Below are positions 44,045 to 58,200 of a DNA stretch of 64,000 nt, piece after piece (within the stretch, counting starts at the first letter, position 1; the number at the start of each line of letters is the position of its first letter). The notes beneath the pieces were generated by a model. The model worked only from the letters and a program-made list of their open reading frames with translations. It ran no database searches and was not told the DNA's origin. The position numbers and the translations under genes are program-made. The DNA is from Gautieria morchelliformis (taxonomy: Eukaryota > Basidiomycota > Agaricomycetes > Gomphales > Gomphaceae): the NCBI GenBank assembly GCA_015179125.1, contig WHVA01000121.1, forward strand, positions 1-64,000, given 5' to 3'.

Positions 44045-47000
44045 TTTTTAGTATCTGAAATTCAGTGCTCCAAAGCAAAGGCGGAAATTCCGGAGTACCT
44101 GCGAGAGTTCGAGGACGTCTTTTCCAAGGAGTCGTTTGATACCCTGCCTCCACGGAAGCTGTGGGACCACGCCATCGAGTTGGAGCCTGGGTCAAAGCCC
44201 ACCAACTGCAAGGTCTACCCGCTGTCACCCAAGGAGCAGGTAGAGCTCGATGCGTTCCTCGCGGAAAACCTCCGTACAGGGAGGATCCGCCCCTCCAAGT
44301 CACCCATGGCATCTCCGGTGTTCTTCATCAAGAAGAAGGATGGCTCGCTCAGACTTGTGCAGGACTACCGGGCCTTGAATGCGATCACGATCAAGAACCG
44401 GTACCCCATTCCACTCATTTCCGAACTGATCACACAACTCCGCGGGGCGAGGTACTTCACTAAGCTGGATGTCCGCTGGGGCTTCAACAATGTCCGGATC
44501 CGGGAGGGAGACGAGTGGAAGGCCGCATTCCGCACCAATCGAGGACTCTTTGAGCCACAGGTCATGTTCTTTGGCCTCACCAACAGTCCCGCCACATTCC
44601 AGACGATGATGAATGACATTTTCCGTGACATGATAGCAGAAGGGGTTGTCTGCGTCTACCTCGATGACATCCTCATTTTCACGAAAACAATGTCCGAACA
44701 TCGGGAAGTCGTGCGGAGAGTGCTGGAACGGCTCCGGGAGTACAACCTGTGTCTCAAGCCGGAAAAGTGCGAATTTGAGCGGACGCGGATAGAGTATCTT
44801 GGGGTGATTGTGTCGGAAGGAAAGGTGGAAATGGACCCAGTCAAAGTTTCCGGTGTATCGGATTGGCCCGTGCCGCGAAACAAGAAGGAGGTCCAGTCCT
44901 TCATTGGGTTTGTCAATTTCTACCGGCGGTTCATCAAGGACTTCTCCTGCCACGCCCGTGCCCTCTTCGACCTCACCAAGAAGGAGGTTGGATGGCGGTG
45001 GGGAGAGCCGGAACAGACTTCCTTTGACAAACTCAAGGAGCTGATCACTTCCGCCCCGGTCCTGATCTTTCCCGACGACTCTCGCCCTTATCGAGTCGAG
45101 GCGGATTCTTCCAACGCAGCTACCGGAGCGGTCTTGTCACAGCAGTCATCGGAAGATGGTGGGGGGTGGCATCCGATTGCCTTCTTCTCTAAGAGCCTTA
45201 GTCCGGTCGAGCGGAACTATGAGATCCATGACAAGGAGATGCTGGCAATCATCCGAGCGCTGGAGGAGTGGCGACACTTCCTCGAGGGTGCTCTATGCCC
45301 CTTTGAGATCTGGACAGACCACAAGAACCTCGAGTATTTCCGCATGGCTAAGAAGCTGAACCGACGACAAGCACGGTGGTCCCTACACCTGTCCCGGTTT
45401 GACTTCATGCTCCACCACCGCCCCGGCCGCACCATGGGCAAGCCCGATGCCCTATCCCGCCGCGCGGATCACGGAAGCGGAAGTGGAGACAACGCGGATA
45501 TGACACTGCTCCACCCAAGTCTCTTTGCAATCCGTGCCCTAGAAGGAGTAACTGCAGTTGGGGCGGAAGCGGAAATGCTCCGGGATATCCGGAGGCAGTA
45601 CCGGAATGGAGAGAAGGAGGAGTCGGTGGTGAAGGCAGTGGAGGAACTCCGGAAGGGGCACTCACGGTCTGTACGGGCAGCGGAATGGTCGGAACGTGAT
45701 GGACTGCTCCACTTCAGAGGCAAGGTCTATGTTCCGGGTGGGGCGGACCTCCGCCGTCGCATCGTGTCCCAGCACCATGACACACGGGTCGCTGGGCATG
45801 CTGGCAGGTGGAAGACGCTGGAGTTAGTGGCTCGGAATTACTGGTGGCCTCAGATGTCCCGCTACATCGGACAGTACGTGAAGACGTGTGACCTTTGTCT
45901 CCGAACCAAAGCGCAACGACGTCCGCCCGTCGGAGAACTTGTTCCGCTCCCGATTCCCGAATCCCGCTGGGACACCATCAGTGTCGACTTCATCGTTGAA
46001 CTCCCAGAGTCTCATGGCTACGACGCGATCATGAACGTCATGGATTCGGTGAGCAAGGTGTCCCACTTCATTCCGACGCACACGACGATCACAGCCCTCG
46101 GAGCGGCCCGCCTGTTCCTTGCACATGTCTGGAAGTTGCATGGGCTCCCGAAGCAAGTCGTTTCCGACCGAGGTCCGCAGTTTGTCGCGGAACTGACTCG
46201 GGAGCTCTACCGCCTGCTCGGCATAAAGCTGGCTACCACCACAGCGTACCATCCGCAGGGTGACGGACAGACGGAACGGGTCAATCAGGAGTTGGAGCAA
46301 TATCTCCGCCTCTTTGTCAATGAGAGGCAGGATGACTGGGATGAGTTACTTCCGCTGGCGGAATTCCAATACAACAACCATGTCCATTCCGCCACGCAAC
46401 AGACTCCCTTCATGCTTGACTCCGGACGACACCCGCGGATGGGCTTCGAACCACGCCAGGCTGACTCCCGACTCGAGACGGTCAATGAGTTCCGAGACCG
46501 CATGGACTCCACCCTTTCGGAAGCCAAGTCGGCCCTTGCGAAGGCCAAGGATGACATGGCAAGGTACTACAACCGACGCCGGGTTCCTGCCCCAGAGTAC
46601 CAAGTTGGAGACAAGGTGTACCTAGATGCAAGTGACATCCGCACCACACGCCCTTCGCAGAAGCTTGCCCACCGCTACCTTGGGCCCTTCACGTGACGCG
46701 GAGGGTTGGACGGAATGCATACCGCCTCCGACTTCCGATGTCCATGTCCCGCCTCCACCCCGTCTTCAACGTGGTGAAGTTACTCCCTATGCTTGAGGAC
46801 CCAATTCCACGTCGGAAGGCTCATCCGCCACCTCCGCCAGAAATTGTAGATGGGGAAGAGCACTACGTGGTAGAACGGATCCTGGACAGCCGGTTTGTGC
46901 GAGGACGACTCCAATTCCTCGTGAAATGGGAAGGGTATGGGTACGAGGAGAATTCGTGGGTCCCGGAGCAAGATGTTTCCGCTCCTGACAAACTCCGGGA

Positions 47001-47584
47001 GTTCTACAGGACACATCCAGGTGCCCCTCGCCGAATCCGCTCGCTGGCATTTCAATCCCTTGTGTCCCGCGCTTCGAGGACGCAGCACGCTAGAGGGGGG
47101 GTGATGTCAGGGGACACCCTGTTTTCCATTTCCAGTTCCGACACCACACCCAGTTCCGACTCCATTTCCGACTCCGCTTCCGGTTCCGATTCCATCTCCG
47201 CATCCGCTTTCGGGAACAATTCCGCTTCTGGGAGAACTTCCACCAGTTCCGTTCGCCTTGCCAGTTCCACTCCAATTTCCGACTTCCGCCCCGGAACAGT
47301 GTCGGAAATCAAGCGACTCGCATAATAGGTGGCATCAAGGGTCGATCAAGGGTCAGGGGGATGCAGGGTTGATGGCGGGTGCCAAGCGTTGTCCCTGGCT
47401 GCGCAGCGTAGTATAATACGGGCTCGCTGACATTGGGGGTCCTTAGACTTTTCTCTTTGGATTTCCCCTTGTCAGGTGAGAACCCCCTCTCTTGTATGCT
47501 CTGTTCATTTATACATACTTTGGATTTCCCCTTGTCAGTTGTGTGGTAGTGTGATCTCCACGACTAGCCAGGGTTGCCCTTACA
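44045..47584 (+). mobile_element. Ty3/gypsy chromovirus, pol segment with 3' LTR
   Basis: The segment carries reverse transcriptase (SPVFFIKKKDGSLRLVQDYR, YLDDILIF), RNase H (HDKEMLAIIRALEEW, IWTDHKNLEYF), integrase zinc finger (HAGRWKTLELVARNYWWP, CDLC), integrase core (VDFIVELPES, VSDRGPQF, YHPQGDGQTERVNQELE) and a C-terminal chromodomain (YVVERILDSRFVRGRLQFLV, KWEGYGYEENSWVPE). The 3' LTR is about 47102-47584, after AGAGGGGGG. Gag, protease and the 5' LTR are not here. The frame is long with about one break, so the copy is not very old. A matching protease segment lies at 62046-62825 on the other strand. Confidence 0.88.
47102..47584 (+). mobile_element. 3' LTR of the chromovirus
   Basis: Begins TGATGTCAGGGG right after a G-run polypurine tract and ends CCCTTACA. 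The pol frame runs into it (to about 47325), as is common in this family. The hAT element begins one or two bases later. Confidence 0.6.
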
Positions 47585-47847
47585 GTAGTGTCTTCCGGGC
47601 TCGGGCCGGGCTTGGGCTCGACGAATTCTAAGCCCAGCCTGAGCCCAAGCCCGACCAGGGCTCGGGCCAGGCTCGGGCTTGAGCCTGGGCCTGTGGGTGT
47701 GGGAAGTCATCGAAGGGGATGCTGCACATGCATGTATTTACCTGACCATAGTGTCATATTAAATTCAACAACTAGACAACCTCCTCATTCAGGAGGTTGT
47801 CTAGTTCAATGTCACAGTCGCTGTCTAAATCTAGATCAATAGAACCA

Positions 47848-50800
47848 TCACCGGACCCAGCCGCCGTTTTTTCTGTCACCGAGGAGATCAAACTTGAGCG
47901 AGGACATGGGTGCCGGATCCCGAGTGAGTAAGTCGTTTCGTAGAGCACATTTGATTACCTGCAGGGCCTCCACTACATCACCTTTCAAGCGGTTACACCG
48001 CTTGCTGATCGTGATACCCGAGCTGGAGAACGCACGTTCACTCGACACCGAGGAGGCCATGATTGGAAGGTAATCATATGCCAGCGAGGCCCAAATAGGG
48101 AAAAGGCGTTTGTGGCACTAGGCTTGCATCAGCGATCTCATCTAATCAATGAATATATATAAGGCTTACCCCCCACCACTCAATTAGCCCCATCCCATCG
48201 GGAATCGGCTCCACTGGTCCAATGTACCCTCGGTATTCCTGGAGCCAGGGGCTTTCGCTGTCTGACATGTCGCTGGAGAAGCTGGATGCAGGCACCAAAC
48301 GAGCCGGTGCGTCTTCTTCTTCATCGCCACTCAGTGCACCCAGTAGATCCTGGAACCGACGTTTCTTCAGGTTAGGGACTGCATTGGATGGTTTGGGTGC
48401 AGCCCTTGATGCATCCCAACGCTCCTTGAACTGCAGGACCAGTGAGTGGAATAATAGACCAAACAATAGGTGACTCACAATAGCTTTGACTGTTTGTGTC
48501 ACCCTGTCCACCAGTTCATTTCCCCAGTGTTTTTCGAAATGTGTCATTTTTTGTTCAGGGTGAAGCACTGCCATCCAATGTGTTAGTATGCAGGGACTAC
48601 TTGTATATATGCTACTCACCCATAGCCATTATATACGCTTGTGATTCGTCTGTTCTGTTATAGTATTGGGCGAGTTTATTGATGCCGGCAGTAAGTGGTC
48701 CGTGGAATTCGTCATATCCAGACCGTGCAATGAGGCGGCTGGACCACACTGTATGGAGACCTTCTAACCCTGGGATTGCAAGGTACAGCGTAGGATACTG
48801 TTCAGCCGAGAACTCATGCTGCGCGGCATCAGCAAACTGATACAGGGGAGATGCTTAGAAATGATTTAGTTTCATAGCCAGGACAAACTTACCCGAAGGA
48901 GCTGTATAAAGGCCTTCACCGAGTCCCATTCTCCTGGGGTAAGTGACAGCTTCATGAGTTTCAGGGACTTCGTGCGATCCTTCTCGAGGTGTGCGATTTC
49001 GAGCACGAACCGGTTGACATGCTACAAGGTCACGTTTGTACATATGGATATATACTGGTAGTGAGTACACACCTCTTTGTTTCAATATGCTCTGTCGAGC
49101 ATGATATACGTAGATGACCAGCGTACAACCATGTCGAGTAAGAGGGTGGTCGGCTGCTCGACCTGGTTTTGGACCTGGAGCATACGGTATACTTCCTTGT
49201 GTTTGGCTGAAGACCGTTCCTGCTTACAGGAATGGTTGTTAGAATGTACCCATGGACAGTCTGCAATGGGTGTACATACCTTGACACAAATCGCACGGAT
49301 AAGTCCAACAGCATCTCGTTTCAATGCCTCGGTGTCTGGGATGTTATCGTCGGGCTTATCCGCATTGTAATGCGGGGAGTGTGAGTGCGTGGCAAGAAGG
49401 GCTTGCGTTGCAAGATTGATGGAGTGCGCGAGACAGCTATAACCAATAGTTAAATGTAAATAACTTGTTGAAAAGAAAAGCACATACCGGATGCGTCGTT
49501 CTACTGGGCAGAACAATTGTCCTGTGCGCTCCTTGATGCGTCGGGCCAACTCCTCCATCATCGTGGTATTATTAGAGGCGTTATCACAGGTCACCCACCC
49601 GCCCTAAAGGAATAGGCTGTCAGTTAGAGAGAGTGTAATGGCATGGAACATACCTTATGGACAGCCCCAACACGGTCTAAGACTTTGAACAGGACTTGTC
49701 CAAGCCGCTTACCTGAATGGCCGCTGTTGACACGTACTGTTACGACCGTTCATTTCCGACTTCCGACCCTCAGTTCTGCCATACATTCCGCCTCTCCAAT
49801 AGTTCCGCCACACGTTCCGCCCCTCCGACATTTCCGCCATTCCGCCCCTTGTACATTTCCCTTGTTCTTTCGACTCTATTACTCGGACCCACCGGATCTA
49901 CCTCGCCATTCATCAAAACCATATATCCGGTCACCCTTGTAGTTCGTTGTCAGATATGTTTTCCCGACCCCTTGTTCTTTGCCATTGTTCTACCTTACCC
50001 TGAACCCCCCTTGTAGTACCATTGTTCCCAATTAGTTAGTTCCCACACATTGTACTCGACTTCCGCTTCCTCCGGAATTTGCTTAGTACAACACCATTAC
50101 TTGTTGCTCTGCGCTTTGTATAAAACCCCCCTCATGTATGTCTGTTATTCTGCAATCAGATAATCACCTTCGATACTTGATTTCCTTCGCTCCATCTCCT
50201 GTTCTTAGCACAGCGAGTCTAGCAAGATCTCAGTCTCTCTCTCAGCCTTCCGTCTTCCGCCTTCCGCCTCAGTTCCGACTCAAGTTCCGACCAAACCTCT
50301 GGTCCAGTACTTTCCGACTTCCGGCTCATTTCCGAAATACCTAGGACGATAGTTCATTGGGGGCGCAACCTATAAGTTGAAGCCGCTGTCCTTTCCAGTT
50401 CCGACTTAGTGGAAATCTCGATACGTAACACGTACAAAACCAACCAGAGAATTCTGGAGACTCATTATACCTCCCGAATCCTTTTCAACCCAGTGACAGG
50501 TGACGGCAAAATACCCATCGACATTCGAGGCCTGCCATGCGTCACATGTGCAGGAGATCAAACCTCGAATATCGGTGCCCTGGTCCGTGAGTTGTAGTTA
50601 CGTTGGTTACAGAATAATTGTCTGTACTCACCTTAAATCTTCTCTTGAGATCACGCAAATGACCCTGGAATAGCTCTAAGACTTTGCTGCGGGTGAGCTT
50701 GTGGCCAGGAAGCTTGAGTTTCTCCTTGGCACGAGATGCCATTTCGAGCATTTCTTTGAATCGCGGGTTATCAAACACCGATATAGGCTATGCACATAAT

Positions 50801-51765
50801 ATAAGTCAATGAATACAAGTGACAATATGATGAACATACCTGATCGGTCGCAATCATCCACTCTACTGCGAGCTGGACAAATGTCTCATCGGTATATGGA
50901 GCTACAGCCGCTTCCGTCACCTGGGAGGGAGCCGGTCCAAAGTGTGTCGTCAGTACACTGTTCTGCACAAGCCTGGCTTGCCTAACCGCATTCGGCAGTT
51001 TGTTGGTAAACCCAGTCTTAGAACACCACTCTTGGTATTTTCCCTAAATGGGTAGTTAAATATCTAATGGGAATTTTGGATGGACTAAAAACTCACCTCA
51101 TGCATCGACTGGAGGTGGCATCGCAGGGTGCTGACATCGTTCACAAAACTGACCTTAGACCGATCATGTTTTCTGGGTTCGGACAAAGTCAGCGATGATG
51201 AGATTCCGGGAGGCTGCCACGACCGCCCACACGCACGGTGACGCACTGACACAGCTTGCAGTCCATGATTTTCTTGCCTTCTTCCTGGCGCCGGTTCTCA
51301 AAAAAGAACTGTATATCTAAGGTACGTTCCTTGGAAATTTTTGAACTGTCGGGTAAGACCTCAATACCATCTAGATCTTTCAGCCACCCTTCCGGGTGGG
51401 TGTCGTCATGAGTGATAGTTGCCAGGGGTAAGGCTCGATCAGCTGAAACTGAATTAGATGTACTTATTAATAAACCCAATATAATCATAATATCACGTCA
51501 CACACCCGGGGCGGGGACAGGCACTGGAACCTCCTTGTCCTTTTGCTTACCGGTAGGTTTGGCAACGGTAGGTTTAGGTTTCTTCCTTTTAGGTTACTCT
51601 GCTTCCCCCAGCCTCCTAGTGCCGTGAGGCTGGCCTGGGACTTTCGCCGCATTACTCGGATCCAGAAGCGCCGCGCTTGGCTTCACCACGCGGCCTGAAC
51701 TGCTTTTAAATGGCAGAGGGCCCATTTCCTGGATTTCCTCGTTGGAGCTGTCGATGACACGCGGC
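47848..51765 (-). pseudogene. hAT transposase, BED finger to dimerisation domain
   Basis: Transposase of the hAT superfamily, which would bind the element's ends and cut them in the nucleus. Minus-strand exons in order: MPRVIDSSNEEIQEMG; a BED zinc finger (CKLC and, in a later segment, HLQSMH); VRQARLVQNSVLTTHFGP; NPRFKEMLEMASRAKEKLKL; ISCTCDAWQASNVDGYFAVT (first catalytic aspartate region); WVTCDNASNNTTMMEELA (second aspartate); CLAHSINLATQALL; RWSSTYIMLDRAY; and the C-terminal dimerisation domain SSERAFSSSGITISKRCNRL with DVVEALQVIKCALRN. Introns are short GT-AG. As I model the first exon there is one in-frame TAA, and a solo LTR sits within the gene, so this copy is inactive. Family and order are certain; exon borders are approximate. 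Confidence 0.82.
49738..50430 (-). mobile_element. Solo LTR in the hAT, target duplication CGTAC
   Basis: On the plus strand TGTTACGACCG...GATACGTAACA, flanked by CGTAC at 49733-49737 and 50431-50435. Reverse-complement relative of the LTRs at 5253-5992 and 11101-11839. 693 bp. Confidence 0.92.
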
Positions 51766-51978
51766 ATGGGCAACTTATGAAGAGTAGTAGATTCAATAGT
51801 ATGCAGCGACTTGCGTCGCTGAATTAAATACTAATACCCACCCAAAAGCCCGGGCTTATGAAAATGAAGCCCGGCCCTGCTCCTCGGGCTTTTGGAGGCC
51901 TGGGCCGGGCCGGGCTCGGGCTTTTTAGGGCTGGGCTTGGGCTCAGCCCGGGCCTAGGCCCAAGCCCGGAGAACACTA

Positions 51979-52247
51979 CAAGCGAGCAGGAGGAAGACTG
52001 TAAAGATGTCGATCTTAAGCCTTGTGTCACAAGGGCACAGCAGAACTTGACCAAAGTGTGGTATTCTGAATGCTACGTAGTGACAGTGTAAGGGTAAGAT
52101 GCGATTGGGGCCGCTAGCCGGTTCCCACGCATAAACCATACAGTGGGTCCCTAAGGTGCCCACTGGGATTATGTAATAACTAGTATACATGTATGATACA
52201 TAGGTTATTTACACCCTCCACCTCTATAGACAACTATAGGGGACCAA
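51979..52247. other. Intervening stretch, nothing recognised
   Basis: No open frame of note and no repeat between the hAT end and the 3' end of the next minus-strand gene. Confidence 0.5.
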
Positions 52248-55200
52248 CTAGGACTCATAGAGGTCATCCATGATGGCATCCTCTAGTGATTCCGATATGA
52301 TGACATCATCGTATGGGGCTGGGGGAGCACGTGACTCCTCTGGGGGCACCTCCACATCCACAGGGGTGGTTGGGTGAGGCTGTTCTGTCTCACCACTGGT
52401 GGGGGTTTCCGTTTGGTTGACGGGGTCGATGTCCTTGCAGAGCATGGCCTCGACAGCCGGGTCCTCGGCCTGTGCAGGAGGCCGGAAGCGCGCCAGCTCA
52501 TGATCGAGCTGAGCGTGGGTGAGCGGTTGTGGCACCGCAGCCCTGACATGGTTGGTCTCAAGGACCTTTTGTTGGCCCTCCCATGCGGCGGCACTGAACG
52601 CCGCGCCGGTGAGGCTGCGTTGAACGTAATGTTCAATGCGGGCTGCTCGTTTGTGAGTGACGCCGGCATAGCGGGCCAGCCATCATGCGATCTCAGCGAG
52701 CGGGATGTCAGGGCCAGCCTGGCCTCCCACGGGATATGGACCTGTGATGGAAAGCCGCAGGCTGGTGCTCTGCGGTGTCAGGCATTCCCTGGCATCGACA
52801 AAGCTCGACCATTGGTCGGTCAAGCCGAACAAGTCGAGGAGTCTCAACTTGAGAGGTGATGCGACCCCTTTAACACAGGGCGCGAGTGCCTTCAACCACA
52901 TCACGTCCATGTCGTCTAGGTTGTGTTGGAGCTGCGGGGACTGCGGGCACGTGACCGTGGGCAAAAGTGCAAACACGTGACAGCCGCGCATTGTACTTGG
53001 TCGCTGGGTATATGCGAGTGGACCACCCATTATGTCCATTGTTCTTTCTGTTCTTTTGTTGTCCCATTTAGATTAGAACAATAAGTCTCTTATAGTATAA
53101 GTAGTGCATTGTTCGACCGCTCTCCTCAGTCGTTTGGCTACACTGTTGCGTTCAAACACTGAGATCCATATTACAGATCATCTAATCTTACAGGTTATTG
53201 GGCCCCCGCACCTAATCACTAGATCCCCTCAGCTCCCTTCAAAAGCATGACTACCACCGCTCTGACCACCACCAACCTTCTCCCCTCCTCGGTTCCCAAA
53301 CTCATGACGAACGGCCTGAATTGGATAGTGTTCTCGATGTGCTTCCAGGATGCTGTCGAAGCAAAAGGCTTATGGGGGTACTTTGACGGTATGATTACCC
53401 AACCGACAGTTAGCACTCCACCAGCTGCTGGTGAAGAAGATGCCCTCGCCAAATGGGTCAAAGAGGACCGAACCGCAAAAGCTCTCCTGACTCTCACCGA
53501 ATTCCTGACTCCACACTCATACGCGTCCATAGCAAATCGTCCTTAAAAGACCGATGGGACCTCATCGTAAAAGAGTACTCGTCAAAAGGTGCTTTCGCTC
53601 AAGCGGACCTGCATACCCAGTTCATGGATTCCAGATGCCCTGACAAAGGCAATGTTCGTGAATTCCTCGATGGACTTCGCGTCAAAAGAGAGGAGTTAGC
53701 TACCTTCGGCGTGGACATTGAAGTACAAGATTACCGTTCCACTATCATCAAGTCCCTCCCACCTCACCTCTCAGCCTTCGCATCGAACCTACTTGCCGGC
53801 GCAAGGTTGTATAGCTCCACGAAGACCATAGATCCTGACGAACTCATAACCTTAGTCTCCGAGGAATATGAGCGTCATACAGCCCAGAGATCCCATCGTT
53901 CCGGACATGCGAGTGGAAAGGGAAACGAAAAAGATGAAGCAATGTTTGTGTCAGCAAACTCAAAGGGAAAGAAGTCAGAGCACAAACCGAAGGGAACTTG
54001 TTGGAACTGTGGCGACAAGGGACACTATAGGAACAAGTGTCCTAAGCCTGCCAAAGCAACAGACAACAAGAAACAAAACTCAACTCAAGGCGGAGGTTCT
54101 GCAAATGCAGCTGTTGAATCCGATGATGAGGACGAAGCTGCGTTCTTTGCGGACCTTGACGAAAACGAACTACCCGAACTCCTGTCAAATTGTGAGTCCG
54201 ACACAGACGATGGAGATGAAGGGGCAGACGATCGCTTTGAGAACCTTGACGAAAATGAGCTACCCAAGCTACTGTCAAACTGCGAGTCCGATACAGACGA
54301 TGATGACAAAGGGGCAAACAACCTCAACTGGTTTTCCAAGATCAGCGACGAGTCAGACAGCGAATATGAAATGGAAAGGTCACCTGGAACTGACGAGAGC
54401 GATGCTGCTTTGCTTGTCAGTGATGACCCGGACTTCATCTGCAATGATCTGGAAGATGCCCATGCAGTTTGCGTCGAAGCAAACGAAACTGCTGCAAACT
54501 CACCCTGTATCGAAGTGTACGACTCGGGATGTACACAACACATAACACCCTATCATGACGCAGTCCAAAACTTTGTCAAGATTTCACCCAAGTCATTCCA
54601 GGCTGCCAACTGACAAAGCTTTAATGCAGTAGGAACGGGAAAAATGATAATCGACGTACCAAATGGTGTCGATGTCTCCAAACTAAAGCTCTCTGAAGTA
54701 TTGTATTCACCTGATGTTGGGTACACACTCGTGTCCGTTGGACGGCTCGATGAGGCCGGCTTTGCTGTAACATTTGCGGACGGCAAATGCATGATACACG
54801 GGCGAAATGGAGAGCAAGTTGGCGCAGTCCCTAAATCAGGATGCGGCCTTTATCGAGTTACGCATGAGCCCGATACAGCAAATGCAGCGGCAGAAACACT
54901 CACCTTGGAACAACTCCATCGTCGTTTGGGACACATTTCACCTGAAGCAGCCAAAAGGTTAGTTGCAAAAGGATTTGTAACTGGAATAAAACTGGATACA
55001 TTACCTCAAGCAGACGCCCTCTTTTGCGAGTCCTGTATTTATGCCAAAGCGACTCGCAAGTCTGTGCCTAAAATGCGAGAAGGCAAACGTGCCTCGAACT
55101 TCAGTGACGAAGTACACAGTGACCTGTGGGGACCAGCTCCGGTTGCCACAAAGGCCGGAAGCGTTACTATGTCACCTTTACAGATGACATGACACGCTTA

Positions 55201-58200
55201 ACTCACCTATACCTTCTGTGCACGAAAGATGAAGCCCTGGGCACCTACAAGGACTACGCTACATGGTGTAGCACGCAGCTCAATTCCAGCATAAAGATGC
55301 TACACTCAGACCGTGGAGGAGAGTATCTAGGGAAGAGTTTTGAGCTTTACCTTAAGTCTAAAGGTACTGAGCAAAAACTTACCGTTCACGATACCCCCCA
55401 GCACAATGGGGTCACTGAACGACGCAATCGCACCATCGTAGAGCGTATACGTGCCCTGCTACACGCGAGTGGTCTACCAAAGTTTCTGTGGGGAGAAGCT
55501 GCGTGTCATGTAGTTTGGCTAATGAATCGGACATTCACCAAATCTGTCGAAGGCATGACACCCTTCGAAGCTGCTTTTGGAAGGAAACCCGACCTCCAAA
55601 ATGTACGCGAGTGGGGCGAGAAAGTATGGGTACGCACCGAAAGTGGAGACAAACTTGGCGGGCGTGTAACTGAAGGGCGCTGGTTAGGCATTGGCGATCG
55701 CAGTAAAGGCGTTTGTATATACTGGCCTGAGAAGCAGACGGTCACCGTGGAACGCAACGTCTATTACGACCCGTCAGCTTCTCGTCTCGAGGGGGAGGAT
55801 TTGCAAGTATTCGAAACGAAAACTGACTTACCCTCAGCCATTCCTAAACCTACTGCCCCCTCAGCACCTCCCGTTCCCGACACCAGCCTGTCTGACTCCG
55901 AGGTTGATACACCTGCGAAACGCGTACGCAAGCCCAGTCAGCGCATTCGCAACATCCTAGAAGGACATGGAACCACCTCTCACCGATCATCTGACCCAGT
56001 CATAGCAACTGGAGTCCAAATGCCCACTGCCACCAAAAACATGCTAGAAGGCGAAGCATCATCAGACTGGATGATGATGGCAGTTGAATCAGATGAATAC
56101 GCACTGGTAGCACAAACTAGCGAAACCGAGGCTCTCGAACCTCGCTCCCTTGCTGAAGCAAAACGACGCCCGGACTGGCATCTGTGGGAAAAGGCAATAC
56201 AAGAAGAGTTAGCACTCCTCCGCGAATCAGGAACTTGGGAACTCACCGAAGCCCCAACCAATGCAAATATTGTGGGTTCCAAGTGGGTATTTCGTGCAAA
56301 AAAGGACGCAGCTGGAAATGTAGTAAGATACAAGGCTCGTCTTGTTGCGCAAGGATTTTCACAAGTACCTGGAGTGGACTACTTTGACACCTTTGCCCCA
56401 GTTGCAAAGCTTGCGTCAATCCGAACTGTGCTCGTGCTAGCTGCTGCAAAAGACATGGAGCTACATCAGATCGATATCAAAGGTGCATATTTAAATGGAG
56501 AACTAACCGAAAATGAGACAGTCTACATGTCCCAACCTCCTGGGTATCACGCGCCGAACTCTTCTGGAAAGGTCTGTATCTTGCGGAAAACACTCTACGG
56601 ACTAAAACAGTCAGGGCGGCGCTGGTACCAGAAACTTGTAGAAATAATGCTCACCAAGCTCATGTTCTCCCGCCGCGACGTAGATCAGGCCGTGTTCTAT
56701 CGACACACCAACTCGGCCACTGTAATCGTCCTGGTCCACGTGGATGACTGCACGATAGCCGCAACAACGCCAGCCCTTGTGAATCAGTTCAAAAAGGGGA
56801 TTTCAAACCATGTTGAAATTACCAACCTTGGCGAACTGCATTGGCTGTTAGGTATAGAAGTCAAGCGTGATAGAGAACGACGTACCATACACCTCTCCCA
56901 ACGTGCCTACATCGACTCCATCATCCGCCGCTACAACTTCGACGACCTAAAGCCTGCATCCACACCAATGGAGCAAGGCCTACTTCTCTCAATGACACCG
57001 ATACCGAAAACCATGGCCAAATGGGCACGAATGCGTGACGTACCCTACAGAGAAGCCGTTGGCTCGCTGATGTACGCAGCACTCGGTACTCGCCCTGACA
57101 TCACCTTTGCCATCCAGTCCGTATCGCGCCATTCCACAAAGTTCGGTTCTACACATTGGAACGCCGTAAAACGAATTTTTCAGTACTTAAAAGGAACGAA
57201 AGACTTTTGGTTGACTTACGGGCATACAAAGACCGAGATCACGGGATACGCCGACGCCGACGGTAGCATGGCTGAAGACAGACGTGCTATATCAGGATAT
57301 GCGTTCATTATCCACGGAGGAGCAGTTTCCTGGAGTGCAAAGCGTCAGCAGATCGTCTCGCTGTCAACAACGGAAAGCGAATATGTAGCAGCCGCTCACG
57401 CTGCAAAGGAGGTGAAGTGGCTTCACTCCTTGATCCAACAGCTCTTCAATACCGAAATGTCACCGACGACGTTGTTTTCTGACAATCAGTCAGCAATCAC
57501 CCTGGCGAAAGATCATCAATATCATGCACGTACCAAACACATCGACATCCGTTTCCATTTCATACGATGGATCGTGGAACAGGGCGTCCTACGCTTAGTA
57601 TACTGCCCTACAGATGACATGATAGCGGATGCACTTACCAAAGCGTTACCATCCACCAAGGTTCGCGGTCGAACTCGGGCTGTCGACGGTTTGAGGGGGA
57701 GTGTTGGAGCTGTGGGGACTGCGGGCACGTGACAGCCGCGCATTGTACTTGGTCGCCGGGTATATGCAAGTGGACCACCCATTATGTCCATTGTTCTTTC
57801 TGTTCTTTTGTTGTCCCATTTAGATTAGAACAATAAGTCTCTTATAGTATAAGTAGTGCACTGTTCGACCGCTCTCCTCAGTCGTTTGGCTACGCTGTCG
57901 CGTTCAAACACTGAGGTGAGACAAATCATTTAGTATCTATTTATCTTAACTCACCTGTATATTGTAGATCCATATTACAGGTGAATATACAGTCGTTTGG
58001 CTACGCTGTCGTGTTCAAACACTGAGATCCATATTACAGATCATCTAATCTTACAGGTTGAAGGTTCCATCCACGTTGTCGTGGATGGCGGTGGGGATTC
58101 CTTCGGGGTTATGTATCCAACCCCTTAGGATAGTGGCGATGTCGTGCAGGGTACTGCTTGCTATTACAAGACAATCCCGTTTGGGATTGCGAGCGCGTTG

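Larger units (their letters stand above)
47586..51978 (-). mobile_element. hAT DNA transposon with transposase gene
   Basis: Inverted ends TAGTGTCTTCCGGGCTCGGG (47586) and, on the minus strand from 51978, TAGTGTTCTCCGGGCTTGGG mark a hAT element of about 4.4 kb. The flanking eight bases (CCTTACAG and CAAGCGAG) do not match well, so one flank may have been rearranged. It carries one transposase gene on the minus strand and is interrupted by the solo LTR at 49738-50430. Subterminal GGGCTCGGGCC repeats occur at both ends. Confidence 0.8.

Noticed and set aside
47578-51986. Perfect 8-bp target duplication for the hAT
   Set aside because: The flanking words CCTTACAG and CAAGCGAG agree at only about half the positions, so I do not claim it.
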